From an uncultured Acidimicrobiales bacterium (GTDB lineage Bacteria > Actinomycetota > Acidimicrobiia > Acidimicrobiales > SHLQ01): 64,000 nt of DNA. The stretch spans positions 1 through 64,000 of the forward strand of contig CALJDK010000107.1 in NCBI GenBank assembly GCA_938023735.1, given 5' to 3'. Shown piece after piece: positions 33,305 to 40,560 of this stretch. The number at the start of each line of letters is the position of its first letter. The stretch's first letter is position 1. The notes under the pieces were generated by a model that saw only the letters and a list, made by a program, of their open reading frames with translations, searched no databases and was not told the DNA's origin. The translations under genes and the position numbers were made by a program.

Positions 33305-33493
33305 ATGATGACTCAGTACAACTTCCTCGCAACCTGGCTTAAGGCTCACACCAAGACCGAACGTGGTGCCTCGCTCGTCGAGTACGCCCTCCTCGTTGCA
33401 CTTATCGCCGTCGTATGTATCGCAGCAGTAACCCTGCTCGGTAAGAGCGCCTCGAAGTCCTTCTCCGAGATCGCCTCGAAGGTTGACAACTAA
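33305..33493 (+). CDS. flp: Flp-family type IVb pilin
   Basis: 62 residues. Leader of 21 residues ending ...KTERG, then mature ASLVEYALLVALIAVVCIAA. A Gly at -1, Glu at +5 and Tyr at +6 match the Flp prepilin peptidase (TadV-type) site, and the hydrophobic helix forms the fibre core. The short hydrophilic tail is typical of Flp. It should be assembled by the Tad machinery encoded about 4-11 kb further on. No TadE/TadF pseudopilin or prepilin peptidase is in the window. It is flanked by terminators on both sides, so it is a single-gene unit, as often seen for a highly expressed major pilin. Confidence 0.95.
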   Translation: MMTQYNFLATWLKAHTKTERGASLVEYALLVALIAVVCIAAVTLLGKSASKSFSEIASKVDN

Positions 33494-33524
33494 GCCATTC
33501 GCTCTTAGCGAAAGCTTCTAAAGC

Positions 33525-33562
33525 AAAGGCCGGCCCGAAAGGGCCGGCCTTTCGCCATTTTT
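33525..33562 (+). terminator. strong intrinsic terminator after flp
   Basis: AAAGGCCGGCCC (33525-33536), GAAA loop, GGGCCGGCCTTT (33541-33552), followed by CGCCATTTTT. Twelve perfect pairs with a stable tetraloop 32 bp after the flp stop. Confidence 0.92.
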
Positions 33563-33814
33563 GGTCGTTCGCTCGCTAGCTCGCTCTCTCTCTTCGCTTC
33601 GCTACCGGGCACTGGTTTCTACCTCGGCCTTCGCTGGCGCTGCGGCACGACTCCCTGCTTCTCCCCAGGTCGCGACACTGGTGTCTGACACGAGTGTCGC
33701 GGCCTCGCGGCTGTCTTGTGGTCTGACACCTGGTCTGACCCTACCGTCTGCACTTCGTTGCTACGAAGCGGTTCTCGCGAACTTGCGCGCGTATCGCCCC
33801 ACGTAGAGCGCTAT
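33563..33814. other. intergenic spacer with nested inverted repeat
   Basis: Between the flp terminator and the convergent nat gene there is a CT-rich stretch (33570-33600). A nested dyad follows at 33671-33701: CGCGACACT/AGTGTCGCG around an inner GTGTC-T-GACAC. The TCTGAC motif recurs at about 33720-33740 (GGTCTGACAC, GGTCTGACCC) and becomes the 12-bp repeat at the end of nat. ORFs here are low-complexity and not supported. Confidence 0.5.
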
Positions 33815-34684
33815 TTAGTCTGACCCTTCGTCTGACCCTTCGTCTGACCCTTCGTCTGACCCTTCGTCTGACCCTTCGTCTGACCCCTGGGCTGACATTG
33901 GTTCTAGTTCGATGGCGAACCACGTCTTTAGGGTTGCTGGCCAGTCTTGTTGGGAGACTGGGGTTACCTCTTCTTCGCCGGGGCCGGAGATCTTAAGCCG
34001 GTCCTTCAACAGCGTTACCCGCTTGGGGCCACCTTCGATAAGGCGAGTTGCGAATGGCTTGTTGCTCCAGTGCAGCTCGGGATTGCCCTGCAGCGCGTCG
34101 CTTGCCGGAGTGAAGTCCTCTAACGAGTGCGCCACACGTTTGAAGCGGTACTGCGCAGCCGGCACACCATCGTCGTCATGACGAGTGAGTGTGGTGCCCT
34201 GCGGACTGGCAATGAGCTGATAGACGCCGGTGCCGCCATCCTGGGCGTCGCCGCTGTTCAACCGCAACGGGGTGGAGAAGCTGTCGCCGAAGCCCACATC
34301 GACCAGGAAAGGCTCGTCGACGACCACTTCCAACGTGAGATGGTCGATGACTTTCGACGGGCCATCGAGCAGCACAGCAGCGCCAAGCAGACTCACCTGG
34401 AACCCAATCGCTTCCAGCAGCGCAGCGAAAGCGCCATTGACTTCGAAACACCATCCGCCCCGGTTGAGATCGAGGATCTTGGAAACGGAGTGGTCGAGGT
34501 CGGTCGTGACCCGCAGGCCAGCGACCACGTCGAGGTTCTCAAATGGCACCGAGCTGAGGTGTGCCTGCTGAAGACGAGTGAGCCAATCAAGGTGTACCTG
34601 TGGCGCTTCGGAGATGCCGATCCGGTCAAGGTAGCGGCGAATGTCATCACCGGATAGATGAGAGGAGTCAGCGGGAGGAGTCAC
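33815..34684 (-). CDS. nat: arylamine N-acetyltransferase with GSDE-repeat tail
   Basis: 289 residues. Transfers acetyl from acetyl-CoA to arylamines or hydrazines. The Cys-His-Asp catalytic triad is intact: Cys in NRGGWCFEVNGAF, His in VIDHLTLEV and Asp in FLVDVGFGDSF. The N-terminal YLDRIGI and SVPFENLDV motifs are diagnostic. After the normal C-terminal domain (about residue 262) the chain ends in six GSDE-type units encoded by a 12-bp tandem repeat. This makes an acidic, disordered tail not usual in the family. ATG at 34684 is followed by the Ser/Asp-rich start MTPPADSSHLSGDDIRRYL. Confidence 0.92.
   Translation of the reverse strand: MTPPADSSHLSGDDIRRYLDRIGISEAPQVHLDWLTRLQQAHLSSVPFENLDVVAGLRVTTDLDHSVSKILDLNRGGWCFEVNGAFAALLEAIGFQVSLLGAAVLLDGPSKVIDHLTLEVVVDEPFLVDVGFGDSFSTPLRLNSGDAQDGGTGVYQLIASPQGTTLTRHDDDGVPAAQYRFKRVAHSLEDFTPASDALQGNPELHWSNKPFATRLIEGGPKRVTLLKDRLKISGPGEEEVTPVSQQDWPATLKTWFAIELEPMSAQGSDEGSDEGSDEGSDEGSDEGSD
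33818..33889. repeat. 12-bp tandem repeat at the nat 3' end
   Basis: Five exact copies of GTCTGACCCTTC plus one diverged copy (33878-33889). Being a multiple of three it keeps frame and encodes repeated Gly-Ser-Asp-Glu in nat. Slippage here would change tail length without breaking the gene. Confidence 0.95.
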
Positions 34685-34693
34685 ATGGCGAAC

Positions 34694-35513
34694 CTAGCAA
34701 CGGGTGGCGAACAGCGCCTCGGCCTTGGCGATCTTGGCGTCTCGGTTCTTTGCGAGCTTGCGGACTTTGCGGGCCAGTTTCTTTGGTCGGTCCTCGAGCC
34801 GATCCACGGCCCGTTCGACCTTCTTGGCGTACTGCGTGTGAGCGTTGCTGATCTTTTTGTCTCGAATGCGGTCGAACCGGCCGCCCTCGTCGCATGGGCC
34901 CCGTCCGGCGGCATCGGTTGTGAAGGTCGTGCTGGGGCGCTTCTGGCGCCTTGCTGTGGCGCACCGTGCAGCCCTTGTCGCCAAGAGAGATCGTGGTACC
35001 GGTTCGGCTCGAACCGCTTGGCCCATTCCAAACAAACCGAAGCTCGTCGGGATACTGGGTCACCTGAATGTTGGGGCAGTGGTTGTTTGCCCCGCATTCG
35101 CCGGGGGCAAGCGGAGCGATCTCGATGGTGTCGAGAATCTTGGTGCCAACTCCCGCACGATTTCGCGCCAGTACCGCAGTCCCGCCCACATTCCCGGTGT
35201 TGAAGATGGAGCATCCCTGCACCGCCGAGGGACGATGACCGGTCCGAACTGCGCAGGCCTTGCCGTCAAACGTGACGGTGAACTCGTCTCCGCTGACGGC
35301 GTTGATAGGGCGAAAGCTGAACGATGATTGATCCCACGACTGGTGAAGGCCGAAGTTGACCGGCGGCTCGGTGGTCGGCGGGGGTGGCTCGGCGCTGGCT
35401 GCCGGAGCCCAGACCGCCCCAACGAGTACCGCAAAGACCACCGTGGTGATGACCCTGGCGATGTAGAACCGAGTGCGAGAAGCAGAGGAAACGGACAGTG
35501 GTTTTGTAGACAT
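34694..35513 (-). pseudogene. secreted protein interrupted by a single-base frameshift
   Basis: ATG at 35513 starts a clear signal peptide (basic SRTRFYIAR, hydrophobic VITTVVFAVLVGAVWAP, cleavage near ASA-EP). A beta-rich domain follows with paired cysteines (GKACAVRTG, VQGCSIF, APGECGANNHCPN, DKGCTVRHS). After ...KAPEAP the original frame becomes Arg/Gln-rich and unlike protein. The +1 frame instead continues PSTTFTTDAAGRGPCDEGG and a Lys-rich helical tail (YAKKVERAVDRLEDRPKKLA, ending ALFATRC). Dropping one G from the GGGG run at 34934-34937 joins the two into a ~272-residue protein. This is either a real lesion or a homopolymer sequencing error. Function unknown. Confidence 0.65.
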
Positions 35514-35545
35514 TGGTTTGGCTTTCTTCCCTGATGGTGTGCGGA

Positions 35546-35585
35546 ATCGGGGTAGCTCGAAGCGGGGAACTTCGGCTACCCCGAT
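35546..35585. promoter_or_regulatory. long hairpin between the secreted-protein gene and the selenoprotein ORF
   Basis: ATCGGGGTAGC (35546-35556) pairs perfectly with GCTACCCCGAT (35575-35585). Inside it CGAAG/CTTCG closes a CGGGGAA loop with one bulged T: 16 pairs in 40 nt. There is no T-run on either side, so it is not a simple terminator. It lies 33 bp upstream of the minus-strand start and 111 bp upstream of the plus-strand start. Confidence 0.6.
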
Positions 35586-35695
35586 GTGAAGGGCCGCCGC
35601 CCACCGCCAAACATAAGGATCGAGTCCTGTCCTGGGAACGGGGCGCTGTCCCCTGGGGAGAGCTCCCCACACGCTCGGGCGAGTTACACTTTCCC

Positions 35696-35959
35696 ATGCA
35701 CGAGATCAGCATTACCTACTGCGTCCCTTGAGATTATTCGAGCCGCGCCGTGAGCGCCGCCGCCGATCTCCTCAGTAACTACCAACACATCATCGCCTCG
35801 CTCAACCTGGTGACCGGTGGTAGCGGTGTCTACGACGTGACGGTCGACGGCACGTCGCTGTATTCAAAGCACGAGACCGGACGTCACGCGAACGACGGCG
35901 AGATTCTCGAACTCTTTACCGCCGCGTATGGCGAAGGCGTTGCCCGCTACGGAACCTGA
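35696..35959 (+). CDS. predicted Rdx/SelW-like selenoprotein (in-frame TGA = Sec)
   Basis: ATG at 35696 opens MHEISITYCVP, then TGA at 35729-35731, then DYSSRAVSAAADLLSNY in the same frame through to GEGVARYGT at 35959. Reading TGA as selenocysteine gives an 87-residue protein with Y-C-V-P-U. This is the C-x-x-U/C redox motif after the first beta strand in the thioredoxin-like Rdx (SelW/SelT/SelH) family. The rest fits that family: a helix, then GVYDVTVDGTSLYSKHETGRH and a C-terminal helix. If translation began at GTG 35750 the protein would lack strand 1 and the redox motif. A candidate SECIS hairpin follows the TGA. The family is a redox protein of poorly defined substrate. No selA, selB or tRNA-Sec is in the window. 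Confidence 0.8.
35730..35770 (+). promoter_or_regulatory. candidate bacterial SECIS element
   Basis: Starting within the TGA, GAGAT (35730-35734) can pair with ATCTC (35766-35770). Inside, GCGC (35745-35748) pairs with GCGC (35754-35757) around a CGTGA loop that begins 18 nt after the TGA. Bacterial SECIS elements are short stem-loops about 16-37 nt after UGA with a G in the apical loop, so position and loop fit. The inner stem is short, so pairing needs folding analysis. Confidence 0.5.
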
Positions 35960-35975
35960 CCCTGGGGCTCGAGTT

Positions 35976-37502
35976 CTAGGAATCGGCCGGGCAGGCGTTG
36001 TTCCGGCAACTGATGATCCAGTCGTCGTCCGCATAGGCGGTGGTCCACTGGGCTGACTCATCGAGTGCTTTGGCGAGGTCTGATCCCTCGGTCCACAGAA
36101 CGATGTCGAGGTCGTAGCGGTCGAGGCCCGCCTGCCAATCATCCTCGGCGAAGAAGAGCGCTAGGTAGTCGTTGACGAGTTCGAGTGAGTGGAACTCGTA
36201 CCGGTCGTCGATGAACACTGGCACCTCGGCGTCGTATCGCAACTCGATGAAGTTTCCGGCGAAGTCGGGGTGAGCGAACCGCACGGGGTCATCGGTGTCG
36301 AGGATGGCTTCGGTTTCCATCCAGTCGAGGGCGTCGATGGGATAGCGGTCGAGCGACCACGTTGGCTGGGTGAACACACTGGCGAGGGCAAGAAACACTG
36401 CCGCGACGCCGGTGAGCACCGTCATCTTTTCGGTCCACTCGGAGCGACTGGAATCGGGGGTCTTGCCGACTCCGTGAAATCCCTGCGCAATGATCGGTAC
36501 GAACACGATGGCGGCAACACTCATGTTGCGCACGCTCATGATGGCCAGGCCCAGGAACGTAAGGCCCACCAGCGCAGTGCGGAAGGAACGAACCCGCAGC
36601 AACGAGACCAGCATCAAGACCGCGCCAACCAGAAAGAGTTGCGCCAGGAACGACCCCGGGTTGAGCGGTTTCCATTCGGCGATGTGGCCGAGAACCTCGC
36701 CCCGTTGCAGAAGTTCGAGGGGAAACAGAAGAAGTTTGGGGCCGTAGGGGTTGACGACACCGCCAGCCAGCATGCCTGCGGTAAGCCAGAGCAACGCCCG
36801 AAGCTCGCGGTCGGGGCGGCGGCCATCGAGTCGGGTGCCAACCGTCAATGCCGCCAGAAGCGCAATGCCCAGCGGAAAGGAGCCGTGGCTCCACACCCAA
36901 ATCAAGCCGACGACAGCGAGTGGTTTCGGCGAGACGTCGTTGTTCGCGACATAAAGCGCCGCAGCAATACCGGCCAAACCAAACAACAGCGGACGCTCAG
37001 ACCACATGATGAGACCGAGAAACACGGCCGGGGCTACCGAGGCGATGCGGGCAAGCATCATGTTGGGCTTGTCGGTAATGCCGGCGGTACTGCTGAGGCC
37101 CCAGACAAGCCAGGCAAGTGCTGCGGTAAGCACGGCTCGGAACAGCTGCAGGGCGATGCCGCCGCCAAGCTGGTTCAACCCGCCATACACCAACGATGCG
37201 AGCCACGACTGCACAACAACCGGGGAGTCAGCTTCGCCGGTGAACGTGTAGGGGTCGGTGGTGAAGAACCCGTCTCGAAGGAACAGCTCACCGGTTTGAA
37301 GGTGAGTAAGGAAGCTGTTGTCGCCGAGGCTCTTGAAGCCGATCAGCACACCAACGGCAGCGAAGAGGCAGCCAACTGCCGTGCCGGCGGTCGGAGCTGT
37401 CGGGTGCTCAATATGAGCATCAGGACGATCGTCGGCCTCGTCGACGTCGGTGTCGACATCAGAAAGATCCGTATCGGCAGCGACTACCTGTTCAGACGGC
37501 AT
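35976..37502 (-). CDS. polytopic membrane protein, GT-C-like
   Basis: 508 residues. An acidic N-terminal ~40 residues (DTDLSDVDTDVDEADDR) precedes about ten membrane helices. An extracytoplasmic loop after helix 1 contains FFTTDPYTFTGEADSPVVVQSWLASLVYGG, and a soluble ~110-residue C-terminal domain (YPIDALDWMETEAILDTDDP ... FIDDRYEFHSLELVNDY) ends with two Cys (ISCRNNACPADS). The early acidic loop and topology resemble GT-C glycosyltransferase-like proteins, but no catalytic motif is certain. It lies 43 bp downstream of tadC and may be the last gene of that operon. Confidence 0.7.
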   Translation of the reverse strand: MPSEQVVAADTDLSDVDTDVDEADDRPDAHIEHPTAPTAGTAVGCLFAAVGVLIGFKSLGDNSFLTHLQTGELFLRDGFFTTDPYTFTGEADSPVVVQSWLASLVYGGLNQLGGGIALQLFRAVLTAALAWLVWGLSSTAGITDKPNMMLARIASVAPAVFLGLIMWSERPLLFGLAGIAAALYVANNDVSPKPLAVVGLIWVWSHGSFPLGIALLAALTVGTRLDGRRPDRELRALLWLTAGMLAGGVVNPYGPKLLLFPLELLQRGEVLGHIAEWKPLNPGSFLAQLFLVGAVLMLVSLLRVRSFRTALVGLTFLGLAIMSVRNMSVAAIVFVPIIAQGFHGVGKTPDSSRSEWTEKMTVLTGVAAVFLALASVFTQPTWSLDRYPIDALDWMETEAILDTDDPVRFAHPDFAGNFIELRYDAEVPVFIDDRYEFHSLELVNDYLALFFAEDDWQAGLDRYDLDIVLWTEGSDLAKALDESAQWTTAYADDDWIISCRNNACPADS

Positions 37503-37545
37503 GTGAAGAGGATCCAGTCGTTTGCTTCCACTGGGGAGCAGTGCG

Positions 37546-38478
37546 CTAGAACGCTTTGGAGATGTTGATCATCGCAGGGCCAAGAATGACCACGAAGATC
37601 GAGGGGAAGATGCAGAACACCATGGGGATAAGCATCTTCACTGGCGCCTTCTGCGCCTTCTCCTGAGCAACCTGACGGCGCTTGATACGCATTTCTTCAG
37701 CCTGGGCACGAAGCACGCGACCGATCGAAACACCGAAGGTGTCGGCCTGAATAATGGCCAGAATGAACGAGCGAACCTCGGGCACGTTGATACGAGCATC
37801 CATGTTCCGAAGGGCCTCGGCACGGGCTGCACCAGCGCGGGTTTCACCGAGCATGCGGGCAAACTCGTCGGAAAGCGCACCGGGCACGTTCTCGATACAG
37901 CGATCGAGTGCCTGTTCGAAACCAAGACCTGCTTCCACCGAAATGGTGAGCAGGTCGAGCACGTCGGGCAGACCCGAAAGAATCTCGGTCTGGCGAGCCT
38001 CGACCTTACGGTTCAGCGAGCTGTCTGGTCCCATAAGCATCGCCGCAGCGAACACCAGGAACATACCGACCTTCAACAAGCCGCCCAGTCCGAGCGGGTT
38101 GAGGATCATCACGATGTAGAACATCGGAAGCACACCGATGGCCAGCATGACCTTGGTTGCCAGGAACCGGTCGACCGCTTCGGCTTCGAAGATGCCGGCA
38201 GACTGATGCTTGGTTCGGGTCTGTTCGATGTAGCCGTGTGGCGTGAATCGACGGCCGAGTTTACTGAAGACGGCGCCCAAGGGGCCCATCAAACGGCTCA
38301 GAAGCGACTCTTCGAGCCGTTCGTCGCTGAAGTCCTCGGCATCTTCGGGGCCGTCGAGCTGGCGAAGCGATTCGCGAACGACCGACTTTTCCTCAGCCTG
38401 CGAGAGAAAGGCGTAGATGACCATCGCCAAGGCAAGGCCAACGCCGCCAACCGCTAGTTCTGGTGGAATGGTTTCCAT
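37546..38478 (-). CDS. tadC: TadC-like type II/IV secretion inner-membrane protein
   Basis: 310 residues, T2SSF (GspF) domain. A membrane helix at the start (VGGVGLALAMVIYAFLSQ), a charged cytoplasmic part, two mid helices (KVMLAIGVLPMFYIVMILNP, LLKVGMFLVFAAAMLMGP), then the T2SSF core LPDVLDLLTISVEAGLGFEQALDR and a C-terminal helix pair ending PMVFCIFPSIFVVILGPAM. It forms the Tad platform with TadB and lies 16 bp downstream of it. Confidence 0.92.
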   Translation of the reverse strand: METIPPELAVGGVGLALAMVIYAFLSQAEEKSVVRESLRQLDGPEDAEDFSDERLEESLLSRLMGPLGAVFSKLGRRFTPHGYIEQTRTKHQSAGIFEAEAVDRFLATKVMLAIGVLPMFYIVMILNPLGLGGLLKVGMFLVFAAAMLMGPDSSLNRKVEARQTEILSGLPDVLDLLTISVEAGLGFEQALDRCIENVPGALSDEFARMLGETRAGAARAEALRNMDARINVPEVRSFILAIIQADTFGVSIGRVLRAQAEEMRIKRRQVAQEKAQKAPVKMLIPMVFCIFPSIFVVILGPAMINISKAF

Positions 38479-38494
38479 AAGAAATCTCCTGGCC

Positions 38495-40558
38495 TCAGAT
38501 CCTGATCTCGATGAGTTTCTTCATCCATAGGAAGCCAATGGTGATGGCTGTGAACGCCACACCGATGAGGATGAATCCAATCGTTTCGGTGAAGAGCACA
38601 CCGATGTATTCCGGGTTGATGGCGTACATCGCCAAGCCGAGAAGAATTGGCATGGCGCCAAGCACCATGGCACTGACTCGACCTTCAGCGGTGAGTGCGG
38701 CAACCTCGCGGGCCAGACGCTCGCGGGCGGTCATCGTGTCTGAAACCGTCATGAGGAGCTCGGCCAAGTTACCGCCAACCTCTCGCTGAATGTTCACGGC
38801 CATAACCGCCCAGGCGAAGTCGGGGCTTTCCATACGCTCGGCGGCGGCGGACATTGCTTCTTCCACCGGCTTTCCAAGCTGGGCCTCGGTGACCACGATG
38901 CGAAGCTCGTCGCCCATTGGGGCTTCGGCTTCGTTCGAGACAGCCTCGATGCCCTGCATGAAGGAGTAACCGGCTTTCAAGGTACCGGCTAGCAGCTGCA
39001 GCATGTCGGGAAGTTGAGCGTTGAATTTCTTCTGACGCTTGTTGCCGAGGTAGTTCACGACCAGGTTGGGGAGTAGGGCACCGACGATAAGTCCAATGAC
39101 GGCACCGATCAGTCCTCGGAACATCAGGCCGAGAATGGCACCGACAACGATGGCGCCGAAGTACATGGTCATTGCTTCGGCAGGTCGAAGGGCCAGGTTG
39201 GCCTTTTCGAGTTTTGCTTCGGCAGCTTCGAGAAGTCCACGCTTGTCGGCGAAATCCTCGGTGAAGTCGACGGCCTTTGAAACAAGGGCGTTCGAGGCGA
39301 AGGCGCTTTCCTCAATGTCGTCGAAGTTGTCATCGAATCCGGCGTCTTCGTCGTAGGGCTGAAGAAGCGAACCAATGCTGGATTCACGCTTCTGGAACAG
39401 CAGGAAGACGGCGAAGGTTCCCATGGCGATCGCCAAGCCACCCATGACGATTCCGAGCATGCGGGCAAACCCGCCGTTCACTAGCGCAAAGCGGTTGCGC
39501 TCGGGAACCGGAATTGGGTTGAGGGCGGGTCCGGCGGTGATCGAGCCCTTGATGAAGGCCAGGTTGTTGTCGCGGCCATCAACATTGATGGCCATGTTGC
39601 CGCCGTTGGGGAGTTCGGCGTTGGTGAAGTTGGCGATCCAGGTTCCGGTAGCCGAGGTCCGAAGGGCCAGCGATGCTTCGTCGAGTCCGTCGGGGAAGGC
39701 CTCTTGACCAACGACGTTGATTGAACCCTTCGATTCGGCTGCGAATCGGTTGAGCGAGTTCACGTCGACGCCGTCACGGTTCATGACCAATGCGTGACCA
39801 ATAGCGTTGACCGACAGCATCTCACCGCGAGCTGCAGCTGCAGTAGTGGTGGAGGTGACATCGGCGGTAGCGGTAAGAACAACAACGTTGCGAACGGTTC
39901 CGCGGGCGGTGTTTGAAAGCAGGCGAGCGGCTTCGTCGACGCCATCCCAGAGATACAACGCACCTTTGGATTCGAGCTGGCTGACCCGCTGGAGGAGCTT
40001 GCCCTGGTCACGGGTGAGGGTGGACCGGACATTTACTGCAGAACCGGTGGAGATGAGTGCCATCTGTTCGCCGGGTGCTTTGTTGGCGATCAGGTCGCTG
40101 GCGATGGCTTGGAAGTGCTCAAAGCCGGTATCGCCGAGCACCGAGGTGTCGATGACGATAACGGTGGCGACGTCGACGTCGCTCTCGTTTGCTCGTTGGA
40201 CAACCACGTTGTCCGAGTCGACGCCGTTTACCGACACCGAAACATCGGGTGCGGTATCGGCGGCCTGCACGATGGTGACGACACCGTTGGAGCCGTCGGT
40301 CGAGCGGATCATCTGCACGACGCCTGCGGCGCGTGCCTCTTCGGCCTCGACGGGGGCGTCGGCGTCTTGAGCCAAGGCCGCAGGGGCGGCAAGGACCAGG
40401 ACGAGCATGCTGATCAACAAAAAGGCGATCGACTGCTGCCAGATGGCAATCTGCGCTCGCTGCTGCCGCGAGGCAACAGCGACGCTTGGCGTGTGACGGT
40501 GCCGCGCGTCGATGCGGCCTTGGGGGCGAGCCCTCCGAGTTTCGTTTCCTACAGACAC
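38495..40558 (-). CDS. tadB: TadB-like platform protein fused to an N-terminal vWA domain
   Basis: 687 residues, roughly twice a normal TadB. A membrane/signal segment (AFLLISMLVLVLAAPAALAQ) precedes an extracytoplasmic region, residues ~75-330, with a von Willebrand A-like fold (DVATVIVIDTSVLGDTGF; NVVVLTATADV). The metal site D-x-S-x-S reads D-T-S-V-L, so it is degenerate. After a membrane helix (~360) comes the T2SSF part (LPDMLQLLAGTLKAGYSFMQGIEAV) with C-terminal helices. The vWA part would sit outside the membrane and could touch pilin or peptidoglycan. Such vWA-TadB fusions are known in Actinobacteria. Confidence 0.9.
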   Translation of the reverse strand: MSVGNETRRARPQGRIDARHRHTPSVAVASRQQRAQIAIWQQSIAFLLISMLVLVLAAPAALAQDADAPVEAEEARAAGVVQMIRSTDGSNGVVTIVQAADTAPDVSVSVNGVDSDNVVVQRANESDVDVATVIVIDTSVLGDTGFEHFQAIASDLIANKAPGEQMALISTGSAVNVRSTLTRDQGKLLQRVSQLESKGALYLWDGVDEAARLLSNTARGTVRNVVVLTATADVTSTTTAAAARGEMLSVNAIGHALVMNRDGVDVNSLNRFAAESKGSINVVGQEAFPDGLDEASLALRTSATGTWIANFTNAELPNGGNMAINVDGRDNNLAFIKGSITAGPALNPIPVPERNRFALVNGGFARMLGIVMGGLAIAMGTFAVFLLFQKRESSIGSLLQPYDEDAGFDDNFDDIEESAFASNALVSKAVDFTEDFADKRGLLEAAEAKLEKANLALRPAEAMTMYFGAIVVGAILGLMFRGLIGAVIGLIVGALLPNLVVNYLGNKRQKKFNAQLPDMLQLLAGTLKAGYSFMQGIEAVSNEAEAPMGDELRIVVTEAQLGKPVEEAMSAAAERMESPDFAWAVMAVNIQREVGGNLAELLMTVSDTMTARERLAREVAALTAEGRVSAMVLGAMPILLGLAMYAINPEYIGVLFTETIGFILIGVAFTAITIGFLWMKKLIEIRI

Positions 40559-40560
40559 GT

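Noticed and set aside
33561-33806. 81-residue ORF after flp
   Set aside because: It starts inside the terminator, is low-complexity and crosses an inverted repeat.
33818-33889. CRISPR-like array
   Set aside because: The repeats are 12 bp and contiguous, without spacers, and in frame with a coding gene.
33741-33923. Arg-Val-repeat ORF on the minus strand
   Set aside because: It is only the 12-bp repeat read in another frame; the GSDE reading belongs to the NAT gene.
35750-35959. A 69-residue protein starting at GTG 35750
   Set aside because: It lacks the first beta strand and redox motif of the Rdx family. The frame continues upstream through a TGA at the exact redox position, so the selenoprotein reading is preferred.
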